Source: a virus | Virus record (IMG/VR): IMGVR_UViG_3300020419_000099 | Coordinates: 1 to 20,851 of that record | DNA length: 20,851 nucleotides | Reading direction: 5' to 3' (one strand) | Shown here: positions 13,110-20,736 of the stretch, in pieces | How the letters are laid out: each line of letters opens with the position of its first letter | How positions within the stretch are numbered: the first letter of the stretch is position 1 | Made by a program: the position numbers and the translations under genes | The notes under the pieces: generated by a model | Told to the model about the DNA's origin: nothing | What the model saw: only the letters and a program-made list of their open reading frames with translations | Databases searched by the model: none

Positions 13110-13460
13110 ATGCAAATAATTACCAAAAGCGGAACAAGATTACTAAATTTAATGCCAAGGGAAACTATTGATAATTCTAAGGTGTATAAACTAACTATAA
13201 AAAGTGAAGAACAAAATAAAGTTATTTTAACGGACTCTAACGCATCTTTTACATTAGTCAAGTACTATTACACTTATAGTACAACTCAAGCCCTTGATGA
13301 AGCTAATTTCTATACTGTGGAGGTTAATAATACAACGGATGGTACTTTAATATTTAAAGATAAATTATTTTGTACTGACCAAACATTGTCAACTTTTGAA
13401 ATTAGCAATAATGTATATATTGAAAAATCAACAAGCAATAATGAATACATTTATGCTTAA
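13110..13460 (+). CDS. Small beta-rich structural-type protein, unknown
   Basis: A 116-residue protein with many aromatic residues and short beta-like segments (KVYKLTIKS, FTLVKYYYTYST, FYTVEVNNTTDGTLIFKDKLFCTDQTL). I recall similar small proteins between the tube and portal genes of flavobacterial phages, with an LIYKDKIFCT-type motif near the C-terminus. No function is known to me. There are no membrane segments or signal peptide. It begins right after the terminator at 13053-13090, with an A-rich leader, and ends 13 nt before the portal, so it is probably the first gene of the following unit. A head or tail accessory role is a guess from position. Confidence 0.7.
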   Translation: MQIITKSGTRLLNLMPRETIDNSKVYKLTIKSEEQNKVILTDSNASFTLVKYYYTYSTTQALDEANFYTVEVNNTTDGTLIFKDKLFCTDQTLSTFEISNNVYIEKSTSNNEYIYA

Positions 13461-13473
13461 ATAAAATATTTAG

Positions 13474-15312
13474 ATGGATAATTTACATTTAATACAATTA
13501 AACGAATATCAAAGACCAGTAATTACTGAAGAAAAAAACAGAGATTGGATTGGTATTGGTGAACATAATGACTACTATCAGAATTTGATAGATGCATTCA
13601 TGGATTCAACTACTAACAATGCAGTAATAAATGGTATTGTAGATAGAATCTATGGTAAAGGTTTAGATGCTACTGATAGCCATAAAAAGCCAGAAGAATA
13701 TGCAAACATGAAATCCATCTTAAAGAAAAAAGATTTAAGAAGGGTTTGTCAAGATTTAAAACTATTGGGTGAGGGTGCTTTTCAGGTTACATATCAAGGC
13801 AATAAAATAAAAAGCATTACACATTTTCCAAGGGAAACTTTACGTGCTGAAAAATGCAATGAAGAAGGTGATATTGAAGCTTATTATTATAGTGCTGATT
13901 GGAAAGATGTAAGAAGAAATACTAAATTAAAAAGATTTCCAGTATTTGGTTCAGGCGCACAAAATGAAATATTTATAGTAAGAAGGTATGTTACTGGATA
14001 TTATTACTACTCACCAGCCGATTATCAAATAAGCTATGCAACATTAGAAAAAGAGATTGCAGATTATTTAATTAATGATTGCCAGAATGGTTTTTCAGGT
14101 ACTAAAGTGGTGAACTTTAACAATGGTGTACCAGATAGGGAAAAACAATTAAATATCAAGAATGACGTAATGTCAAAACTGACTGGCAGTTATGGTGAAA
14201 AAGTTATTATTGCTTTTAACAATGATGCAGAAAGTAAAACAACTATTGATGATGTACCTTTAAATGATGCACCAGCGCACTATTCATATCTTAGTGAAGA
14301 ATGCTCTAAAAAGATAATGGTTACACATAGGGTGACATCTCCAATTTTAATTGGTTTAAATTCATCTAATGGCTTTTCAAGTAATGCTGATGAAATTAAA
14401 AATGCTTCATTATTATTTGATAATGTAGTTATAAAACCTTATCAAGAATTATTGATAGATGCATTAGATGAAATGTTTGCAGTAAATGATATTGCATTAA
14501 ATCTTTATTTTCAAACTATTGAACCTTTAGAATTCATTGAAATAGATAAAGATATGGATGCTGAGGTAATAGAAGAAGAAACTGGTATTGATGTAGAAGA
14601 CCAAGATTTTAAAGAAGAAGATGAATATCAACAAATAGAAGAAATTATTAGTAAATCTAAACTAAGTAAATTAGAAAATAAACAAGAATTAACTGATGAA
14701 GATTATGAAGTTATTTTAGATGGTTTACAAGGTGAAGTAATGGATGAAGATTGGGAAGAAGTTGCTGAACGTGATTATTTAGAAACTAATGATGAAGAAG
14801 ATTGGGCTAATAGTTTAATTAAAACTGATTTAGCAAGTATTGATGATAAGCCAAGTGGATTTAGTATTTTAGATAAATCATATTACAAGATTAGATTTAA
14901 ATATACTAAGGGTTCAAATAAACCTAATAAAAAAGGCAATAAATCAAGGCCATTTTGTGAAGCAATGATGGCAAGAACTGCAAATAAAATTGTTTATAGA
15001 ATTGAAGATATAGATAAAGCCAGTACAGTAGCTTTTGAAAAGTCAGCTAAATTACCTATGCACAATGGACAATCATATTCATTGTTTAAATTTAAAGGTG
15101 GTGTATACTGCAAACACAAGTGGGTTCAAGTATTATACAAAATGAAAACAAAAGAAGCACTTGAAGGTAAAAAAGGCAGTAAAGATATAGAAGATTACAA
15201 AAGAGTAAAAGAAATTCCAAAAAGTTACAGACGTTCACCAGCTGGAAGTAATAAAGCAAAAGTAGCACCAATTAATATGCCTAATAACGGACATTACCCC
15301 GGAGTTAAATAA
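13474..15312 (+). CDS. Phage portal protein with an extra C-terminal domain
   Basis: A 612-residue protein. The first roughly 350 residues have the portal pattern: an N-terminal AVINGIVDRIYGKGLD, LKLLGEGAFQVTYQGNKI, ISYATLEKEIADYL, RVTSPILIGLNSSNGFSSNADEI and a final helix with KPYQELLIDALDEMF. Twelve copies would form the DNA entry ring. Next is a very acidic linker (about 360-455) and a C-terminal domain (about 462-575) with YYKIRFKYTKGSN, PFCEAMMARTANKIVYRIEDI and LFKFKGGVYCKHKW, followed by a basic end with INMPNNGHYPGV. I recall this C-terminal domain attached to flavobacterial phage portal proteins. Its Cys and His residues could bind a metal, and its job is unknown. The start is 13 nt after the previous gene. 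The portal assignment is confident. Confidence 0.88.
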   Translation: MDNLHLIQLNEYQRPVITEEKNRDWIGIGEHNDYYQNLIDAFMDSTTNNAVINGIVDRIYGKGLDATDSHKKPEEYANMKSILKKKDLRRVCQDLKLLGEGAFQVTYQGNKIKSITHFPRETLRAEKCNEEGDIEAYYYSADWKDVRRNTKLKRFPVFGSGAQNEIFIVRRYVTGYYYYSPADYQISYATLEKEIADYLINDCQNGFSGTKVVNFNNGVPDREKQLNIKNDVMSKLTGSYGEKVIIAFNNDAESKTTIDDVPLNDAPAHYSYLSEECSKKIMVTHRVTSPILIGLNSSNGFSSNADEIKNASLLFDNVVIKPYQELLIDALDEMFAVNDIALNLYFQTIEPLEFIEIDKDMDAEVIEEETGIDVEDQDFKEEDEYQQIEEIISKSKLSKLENKQELTDEDYEVILDGLQGEVMDEDWEEVAERDYLETNDEEDWANSLIKTDLASIDDKPSGFSILDKSYYKIRFKYTKGSNKPNKKGNKSRPFCEAMMARTANKIVYRIEDIDKASTVAFEKSAKLPMHNGQSYSLFKFKGGVYCKHKWVQVLYKMKTKEALEGKKGSKDIEDYKRVKEIPKSYRRSPAGSNKAKVAPINMPNNGHYPGVK

Positions 15313-15327
15313 TTAAATAAATAAAAA

Positions 15328-15714
15328 ATGAAAACAATAGAAACAGTATATAGCAAACTAAATTCAAATAAAACTGAATTAGGTACACATAAAGTTGAAT
15401 TATCAATTGCAACAGAAATTAAAGATGCTTTAAAAACAAGTAAAGGATTGACAACAAGCATTGATAAAGTTTATGATAAAATGCAAAAAATGGTTACAGT
15501 TTATGAAAAGTTAACAAAAAGTAACAAAGATAATATCAAATTTGCTCAATCAAATATAAAATTTATTGATGATACCCTACAAAAAATTGATAAAATGGCA
15601 AAAGAATTAGATGTTGATGCAGATAGAGTACCTGGCTATAAAGATTTAGAAACAAGAAGAAGTGTACTTGATAAAATGTTGCCAATAATCAAAAATTTAC
15701 CAGAATTAAAATAA
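15328..15714 (+). CDS. Coiled-coil protein of unknown function after portal
   Basis: A 128-residue Lys/Asp-rich, almost fully helical protein with heptad-like repeats across most of its length (IDKVYDKMQKMVTVYEKLTK, FIDDTLQKIDKMAKELD). There are no Cys residues, membrane segments or known motif. Its place between the portal and the head-tail connector suggests a head or neck accessory, possibly an internal head protein or an assembly factor. The ATG is preceded by an A-rich leader (AAATAAATAAAAA). No family is recognised with certainty. Confidence 0.7.
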   Translation: MKTIETVYSKLNSNKTELGTHKVELSIATEIKDALKTSKGLTTSIDKVYDKMQKMVTVYEKLTKSNKDNIKFAQSNIKFIDDTLQKIDKMAKELDVDADRVPGYKDLETRRSVLDKMLPIIKNLPELK

Positions 15715-15721
15715 TTAAAAC

Positions 15722-16231
15722 ATGAAAGCACTTTTCATTACACGTCAAGATTTAGTAACTTTTACAAGTGCCAATGGGAACTTAGACCCAGATAAATTTC
15801 TACCCTATATACGTTTAGCACAAGACATTCACATGCAGAACTATTTAGGTACAGATTTATATGAAAAGATTGAAAAGCTTATTAGAGATGGTGAATTAAC
15901 TGAATTATTAAACCCTAACTATTATAATTTAGTAAAAGATTATTTGAAAGACATGTTAATTTATTGGGCTATGGTAGAATATTTGCCATTTGCTGGTGTT
16001 AATATAACTAATGGTGGAATCTTTTCACATAGTCCAGAAAATGCAACTGCATTAGATAAAGATAGAGTAGATTTTTTAATTGAAAATACAAGAACTAAAG
16101 CACAACATTACACAAATAGGTTCATTGATTACATTTGTTTTAACACTAATTTATTCCCTGAATATAATAGCAATTCAAATGGTGATATAGACCCAGATAC
16201 TGTTGCTAATTTTGGGGGTTGGGTATTATAA
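15722..16231 (+). CDS. Head-tail connector-like protein (DUF6712-type)
   Basis: A 169-residue helical protein with FITRQDLVTFTSANGNLDPD, KFLPYIRLAQDIHMQNYLGTDLYEKI, a YLKDMLIYWAMVEYLPF helix and the C-terminal AQHYTNRFIDYICFN and FPEYNSNSNGDI. I recall this pattern as the DUF6712 family of flavobacterial phages, which resembles head-tail adaptor proteins (gp6/gp15-like helical bundles with a LGTDLY motif). It would bind the portal ring and receive the tail. Its position right after the portal region fits well. It is separated from the preceding gene by 7 nt and followed by a fibre gene with a short A-rich leader. Confidence 0.75.
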   Translation: MKALFITRQDLVTFTSANGNLDPDKFLPYIRLAQDIHMQNYLGTDLYEKIEKLIRDGELTELLNPNYYNLVKDYLKDMLIYWAMVEYLPFAGVNITNGGIFSHSPENATALDKDRVDFLIENTRTKAQHYTNRFIDYICFNTNLFPEYNSNSNGDIDPDTVANFGGWVL

Positions 16232-16250
16232 ATATTAAATAAAAAAAAGT

Positions 16251-17213
16251 ATGTCAGATTTTGGTAAAATATATGAGAGTTCTTATTGGGGTGTTGGTGT
16301 TTGTGATAATACTATTGGATGGGGTTCAATATATAAATCAATAGCAAACTGCTCAGATGCTTCTTTTAGTTATGCTGAATCAAGTTATGCAACAAATGGA
16401 ACTAACCCTACACCTACTATTACTGGTGATACTGGAGGTACTTTTACTGCAACACCTGAAGGTTTAAGTATTAATTCATCAACTGGTGAAATAACATTAT
16501 CAACATCAAGCGTAAATTCATATACTATTAAATATGAGTTATCTGATGGAACATTTACAGAACAATCATTAGGCATAACAGCACCAGCTTTTGCATCAAC
16601 ACAGAGTTTTGAATTTGATGGGGTAAATGACTATTTTGCCACCCCACCATTAACATTTTTAAATGCACAAACTAATGCTTCTTGGTCTATATGGATAAAG
16701 CCAACAGACACAACATATACAGATTTAAAGGTTATTTATCATTCACAAAAATCTGGAGCAACAAATACAAGTTCACAATTTTTCTTAACCTTACAAAAGG
16801 GAGTAGAATTAGAATTTAGCATAAGTGGTACAAGCTTTAGTATTAATGCACCTGACAGTTTTTTAACTTATGGTAGCTGGAATCACGTATTGGTTACTTA
16901 TGACGCTTCAGGTTCTGCTCCTTATACTGGAAATATGTATATAAATGGAGTAGACAGAACAACATCAACTAACTTATATTTTGTATTGCCAGAGGCAAGA
17001 ACAGACGTTAATTTTAGGATTGGAAAAATACAAGAGGCAGGTGGTTATCCATTTTATCAAACATTTTTAGGTAATATGGATGAGTTTGCAATATGGACAA
17101 GTACTTTAAGTTCAACAGCAGTAACGGAGATTTACAATTCAGGAGTTCCGAATGATTTAAACAGTTTAACTAATGCTTCAAATCCATCAATGTGGCTGAG
17201 AATGGGAGATTAA
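16251..17213 (+). CDS. Surface/fibre protein with an Ig-like and a LamG-like domain
   Basis: A 320-residue protein with four parts. An N-terminal anchor-like segment ([21 protein letters not shown], about 4-25) is followed by a putative Ig-like unit (about 40-108; [21 protein letters not shown] is a typical He_PIG-like core). A concanavalin A/LamG-type domain follows (about 115-305), with [41 protein letters not shown] and [14 protein letters not shown]. LamG domains bind glycans or peptides. Here they probably bind host surface polysaccharide or decorate the virion. The family is common in flavobacterial phages. There is no signal peptide, which suits a virion protein. Its neighbours are the connector and a bigger LamG gene. 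Confidence 0.78.
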   Translation: MSDFGKIYESSYWGVGVCDNTIGWGSIYKSIANCSDASFSYAESSYATNGTNPTPTITGDTGGTFTATPEGLSINSSTGEITLSTSSVNSYTIKYELSDGTFTEQSLGITAPAFASTQSFEFDGVNDYFATPPLTFLNAQTNASWSIWIKPTDTTYTDLKVIYHSQKSGATNTSSQFFLTLQKGVELEFSISGTSFSINAPDSFLTYGSWNHVLVTYDASGSAPYTGNMYINGVDRTTSTNLYFVLPEARTDVNFRIGKIQEAGGYPFYQTFLGNMDEFAIWTSTLSSTAVTEIYNSGVPNDLNSLTNASNPSMWLRMGD

Positions 17214-17235
17214 AAAATGATTAATTAAAAAAAAT

Positions 17236-19458
17236 ATGGCAACAGAATTTATATCTAATAGTTGGCTTATGCCAGAAAACAGCAATCAGGATAAACTTGC
17301 TAACTACTCATTAACATTTGATGGAAGTAGTCAATATGTAAATTTAGGTAATGTTTATGATAATATTTTTACAAGTTCAAATTTTACTGTTTCAACTTGG
17401 ATATATTCAACTGGAAACACTTCTTATGATAATTTTTTTAATAAAGGAACAACAGTACAATTTTATCTTGTTTCAAATAAAATTCAAATTTATTTAAGCT
17501 CAAGTTCAAGTGGAATTTGGCCTCTTGAGTCAACTGCTACTTTATCTTTAAATACTTGGTATAATATTGTTTTTACAAGGTCAGGAAATGAAAATAAATT
17601 ATATATAAACGGCACTTTAGATAACTCAGCAACTTCAACAGGGTCAATATCAGCTTCAACTGGTTCTTTAACTTTTTCAAGTTATAACGGGGGTTCAAGT
17701 TATTTTTGGGAAGGAAAGTTGACCGAGTATTCAATATTTGATTATGCTCTTTCAGCATCACAAGTAACACAAGTGTATGGAACTGGCTCAGCAGTTGGCA
17801 ACCCTATGGCAATAACAAACGGTAGAAAACCAGTTGCATATTACCCTTTAGGACAGTCAGCTTTTAACGGTGAGTTTTTAGCAAGTAATGGAGCAGAAAA
17901 AGATTATGTATTTAATTTTACTGGTTCATCTGAACATATTTTACTTCCTCAAGTAAATACAACAGGTGCAATTACTATTTCTTGCTGGATAAAATCAACA
18001 GGCGCTGATTACCAAATGATTTATAATGAAGACGAAGGTATACGAAGTCCAGCTGGTTCAAATAGAAATTTTTTCTATACACTTGCTTTTGGTAAATTAA
18101 GATGGTCTGTTTGGTTCACTACGGGCTTAGTCACAGTTAATAGTTCAAATAACATTAATGACGGAAATTGGCATCATACACTTGGAGTATGGGATGGAAC
18201 AACTAACACTGGGGGTATTAAATTATTTATAGATGGTATATTGCAAGGCAGTGGAACAGCTGGTTCAACTACACGTGTAAATAATACTATGGCAAATAAT
18301 AGTAGTATTATAGGTGGTCAATATTCAAGTTTTGATTTTGACGGTTCTATGTCTAATTTTCAAGTATATACAACAGGACTAAGCTATGGAAGTGCAAGTT
18401 CATCAGGTGATGTAGCTGGAGGAGAAGTTGCAACACTTTACAATTATGGAACACCATACAAAGGAACGCAACCTCAATTAGATAATTTAAAAGTTTGGTA
18501 TGAATTAGATGCTTCAGCAACATTTTCTACTAATTGGAGTATTCCAGATGCTTCAAGTAATTCTAATACTGGCACATCTTCAGGTATGACTGTTGCAAAC
18601 CTTGTTCAAAGTGATTTAATTATAAATGCTCCTTTTGATAGTTTTGCTTTAGATTTTGATGGAACGGATGATAATATAGAAGCAACTAAATTAGGTTTAA
18701 CTACTGCTATATCTGTTTCAGCTTGGGTGAAAACAACAACAACTTCTGGAACAAGAATTATTGTAAATGAAGATGATTGGGGAAGTAATAGAAATTGGCA
18801 TTTATATATTGCTGGTTCAAATAAAGTATTATTTAGAGTTTATGGAGCAAGTGGCCAAATAGCATTTATTATTAGAGCAACTGCAGGAGAAATAACAGAC
18901 GGAAACTGGCATCACGTTTGTGCTACTTGGGATGGAACAACAAATACAAACGGAATACAATTATCAATAGATAATGACATAGAAACAGCAACAGCAACTG
19001 GAACTGGAATAAATACAGATAATGTTGATTTAGCTATTGGTTCTGCAAGTAATAGCTCAAGCACAAATTCATTAAGTGGAACTGTTTCTAATGTTTCAAT
19101 TTACAATACTGGATTAACATCCGCACAAGTAACAACTCTCTACAATGAGGGCAAACCTTTTGACTTAAACACTTTTGCAGTTACACCAGTAAGTTGGTGG
19201 AGATTAGGAGCGGTAAACTCATCATTTGATGGCACAAACTTTACTGTTTTGGATGAAATTTCTACAAGTGGAAATAATGGCACTTCAGCAAATATGACAC
19301 AAGCAGATTTAGTTGATGGAGTAGGGGCAACGGGTTCTGGAACATCTTCGGGAATGTCATCAGGAACAAATAAGGTGGGAAACAGTCCTTATTCAGATAA
19401 CAATGCAGTATCTTACAATATGAGTGTAACCGCAAAATCAACATCAGTACCAACATAA
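17236..19458 (+). CDS. Large protein with three tandem LamG-like domains, putative receptor-binding or tail fibre protein
   Basis: A 740-residue Ser/Thr/Asn-rich protein with three LamG-type units. Unit 1 spans about 23-185 (YSLTFDGSSQYVNLGN), unit 2 about 222-400 (YVFNFTGSSEHILLPQ; DGNWHHTLGVWDGTTN) and unit 3 about 468-640 (FALDFDGTDDNIEA; DGNWHHVCATWDGTTN). Units 2 and 3 share strong local identity even in DNA, so they likely arose by duplication. The N-terminus MATEFISNSWLMPENSNQ and the C-terminal NAVSYNMSVTAKSTSVPT match features I recall in marine flavobacterial phage proteins. Such domains bind sugars, so a receptor-binding or head-fibre role is likely. No catalytic motif is apparent. 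The gene lies 22 nt after the first LamG gene. Confidence 0.8.
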   Translation: MATEFISNSWLMPENSNQDKLANYSLTFDGSSQYVNLGNVYDNIFTSSNFTVSTWIYSTGNTSYDNFFNKGTTVQFYLVSNKIQIYLSSSSSGIWPLESTATLSLNTWYNIVFTRSGNENKLYINGTLDNSATSTGSISASTGSLTFSSYNGGSSYFWEGKLTEYSIFDYALSASQVTQVYGTGSAVGNPMAITNGRKPVAYYPLGQSAFNGEFLASNGAEKDYVFNFTGSSEHILLPQVNTTGAITISCWIKSTGADYQMIYNEDEGIRSPAGSNRNFFYTLAFGKLRWSVWFTTGLVTVNSSNNINDGNWHHTLGVWDGTTNTGGIKLFIDGILQGSGTAGSTTRVNNTMANNSSIIGGQYSSFDFDGSMSNFQVYTTGLSYGSASSSGDVAGGEVATLYNYGTPYKGTQPQLDNLKVWYELDASATFSTNWSIPDASSNSNTGTSSGMTVANLVQSDLIINAPFDSFALDFDGTDDNIEATKLGLTTAISVSAWVKTTTTSGTRIIVNEDDWGSNRNWHLYIAGSNKVLFRVYGASGQIAFIIRATAGEITDGNWHHVCATWDGTTNTNGIQLSIDNDIETATATGTGINTDNVDLAIGSASNSSSTNSLSGTVSNVSIYNTGLTSAQVTTLYNEGKPFDLNTFAVTPVSWWRLGAVNSSFDGTNFTVLDEISTSGNNGTSANMTQADLVDGVGATGSGTSSGMSSGTNKVGNSPYSDNNAVSYNMSVTAKSTSVPT
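18160..18234 (+). repeat. Duplicated LamG core, DNA repeat copy 1
   Basis: A 75-bp segment encoding DGNWHHTLGVWDGTTNTG and the following strand. It lines up without gaps with 18898-18972, including the shared runs GACGGAAA and GGGATGGAACAAC. It marks a duplicated or recombined domain core within the fibre gene. Confidence 0.75.
18898..18972 (+). repeat. Duplicated LamG core, DNA repeat copy 2
   Basis: The partner of 18160-18234, encoding DGNWHHVCATWDGTTNTN and the next strand. It is the same length, with scattered mostly third-position and a few coding differences. The repeat could support recombination between domains and variation in receptor binding. Confidence 0.75.
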
Positions 19459-19476
19459 TATTAAAATAAAAATAAA

Positions 19477-19719
19477 ATGGCAACATACATAATCATTAAT
19501 CTAACAGAAACTTCAAACGTTGACTTTTCACAGGTAAATCAAACAAGCGCACAAACAATGCGCAGAAACTTAGCAAACACTCAAGGGTTATTAAGCTACA
19601 TTACAGAACCAAGTTATGTAACAAGTGGAGCATTACCAATAGTAGGTGATAAAATGAATCACGAAGAGTGTCTTACTCTTATGAGTAGCTCTGAATGGTC
19701 AGAGCCAATGCCTGAATAA
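19477..19719 (+). CDS. 80-aa protein after the fibre genes, unknown
   Basis: An 80-residue protein starting MATYIIINLTETSNVDFSQV and continuing with SAQTMRRNLANTQGLLSY and a C-terminal LTLMSSSEWSEPMPE. No membrane segment or signal peptide is visible. I recall short proteins of this sort (N-terminal strand, TSA.T.R.N..NT core) next to fibre genes in flavobacterial phages, but no role is known to me. It follows the LamG gene after 18 nt with an A-rich leader and ends at TAATG with the next micro-ORF. A fibre chaperone or tip component is a positional guess. Confidence 0.7.
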   Translation: MATYIIINLTETSNVDFSQVNQTSAQTMRRNLANTQGLLSYITEPSYVTSGALPIVGDKMNHEECLTLMSSSEWSEPMPE

Positions 19720-19847
19720 TGAGAGGAACACTAAAAATAGAAGTTGCTCCAAAGCGTAAAAGAAAAGGCATACATGCTAAGAGCAAAACAAGTAAATTAA
19801 AGGGCAGTAAAAACTACTCTAAAAAATATAATGGACAAGGAAAATAA
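19719..19847 (+). CDS. 42-aa highly basic conserved microprotein (KRKGIHAK motif)
   Basis: The ATG overlaps the preceding stop (TAATG). The peptide is extremely basic: APKRKRKGIHAKSKTSKLKG, then SKNYSKKYNGQGK. I recall the KRKG.HAK.K.SK.K.SKNY...Y.GQG pattern as a small conserved protein found before lysis or near structural genes in flavobacterial phages. A nucleic-acid-binding role would fit the charge, but nothing more can be read. Its end overlaps the next gene by 17 nt. Confidence 0.75.
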   Translation: MRGTLKIEVAPKRKRKGIHAKSKTSKLKGSKNYSKKYNGQGK

Positions 19848-20154
19848 CATAGTAATGGAAGACCACAACTTATTGATTGCATTAGCTGGTATAGTTAGTG
19901 CTTTAGGACTGAAAGAGATTTGGAATATTTGGAAAAAAAGAATGGATATTTCAGCAAAGAAAGAAGAACGTGCAGATGGTCTTTCCTTAAAAGTTATTGA
20001 AGAATTAAAAGATAAAATTAGTGCCTTAGAATTAAAGATAGATGTATTAATAACAGAGAATACAGAACTAAGAGTAAAGATTGCTAAGATGGAAGAAAGG
20101 TTAATTCAAAATGCTAAGAAATCAGCATCAAGAAAAAGAAAACCAAATGAGTAA
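19831..20154 (+). CDS. Holin-like protein: one membrane helix plus coiled coil
   Basis: A 107-residue protein with one predicted membrane helix (HNLLIALAGIVSALGLKEIW, about 12-31), a basic stretch just after it (KKRMDISAKKEER) and a coiled coil at about 54-93 (LKVIEELKDKISALELKID), ending in a basic tail (SASRKRKPNE). This layout matches holin-like proteins beside amidases in Bacteroidetes phages, but a regulator of lysis or a membrane-anchored partner cannot be excluded. A second in-frame ATG at 19855 would give 99 residues with the helix intact; dual starts are a known feature of some holins. It overlaps the previous gene by 17 nt and the next micro-ORF by 8 nt. Confidence 0.65.
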   Translation: MDKENNIVMEDHNLLIALAGIVSALGLKEIWNIWKKRMDISAKKEERADGLSLKVIEELKDKISALELKIDVLITENTELRVKIAKMEERLIQNAKKSASRKRKPNE

Positions 20155-20224
20155 TTATTGCTCACATAGTAGTGAAGATATTAAATACTACTATACATAT
20201 GTTAAATCAAAAAAACAATTATGA
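20147..20224 (+). CDS. 25-aa micro-ORF bridging holin-like gene and amidase
   Basis: The ATG at 20147 overlaps the holin-like gene's end, and the stop overlaps the amidase start as ATGA, so the frame fills the gap exactly. The peptide (MSNYCSHSSEDIKYYYTYV...) has no recognised motif. The tiling hints at translational coupling of the amidase, but the length makes this a low-confidence gene. Confidence 0.4.
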   Translation: MSNYCSHSSEDIKYYYTYVKSKKQL

Positions 20225-20736
20225 GAGAAGTAAAATATATTGTAATTCATTGTAGCGCAACAAAAGAAGGTGTAAATGTAAGCGCAGCAACCATTGATAC
20301 ATGGCATAAAAGAAGGGGTTGGAATGGAATAGGTTATCATTACGTTATTGGCATAGATGGTAAAATAGAAGCTGGTAGGCCAGTTAATACAATGGGCGCA
20401 CATGTTGGTGGTGGTGGAAATAGAGCATCTATTGGTATTGCTTACATTGGTGGTGTTGATGCTAATTTAAAAGCAAAAGATACAAGAACAGAAGCACAAA
20501 AGAAGTCATTAATTAAGATAATTGAAATACTAAAAAACATTTATCCACAAGCTTCTATACATGGTCATAGGGACTATTCAGTAGACAAAGATGGTGATGG
20601 TGTAGAGCCACATGAATTTATGAAAATGTGCCCATGCTTTGATGCAGAAGTAGAATACATGGACTATCAACCAAAAAGTTTTAAACCTAAAAGCAAAAAA
20701 GCAAGGGACATTAAAAAATCAAAATCTAAGAAATGA
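20221..20736 (+). CDS. N-acetylmuramoyl-L-alanine amidase endolysin (Amidase_2 type)
   Basis: A 171-residue zinc amidase that cleaves the bond between muramic acid and L-alanine in peptidoglycan to lyse the host. The N-terminal VKYIVIHCSAT holds the first ligand (H10). GIGYHYVIGIDGKI carries the usual catalytic Tyr region, and HGHRDYS holds another His ligand (H116). CPCFDA supplies the Cys ligand (C139). GAHVGGGGNRASIGIAYIGG forms the typical core. The DKDGDGVEP loop before the Cys is acidic and may bind a cation; I recall similar loops in Bacteroidetes phage amidases. A basic tail (KPKSKKARDIKKSKSKK) could help it bind the envelope. There is no signal peptide, so a holin would be needed for export. 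It overlaps both neighbours as ATGA. Confidence 0.95.
   Translation: MREVKYIVIHCSATKEGVNVSAATIDTWHKRRGWNGIGYHYVIGIDGKIEAGRPVNTMGAHVGGGGNRASIGIAYIGGVDANLKAKDTRTEAQKKSLIKIIEILKNIYPQASIHGHRDYSVDKDGDGVEPHEFMKMCPCFDAEVEYMDYQPKSFKPKSKKARDIKKSKSKK

Noticed and set aside
17214-17235. ATG at 17217 between the two LamG genes
   Set aside because: It reads only three codons before a stop.
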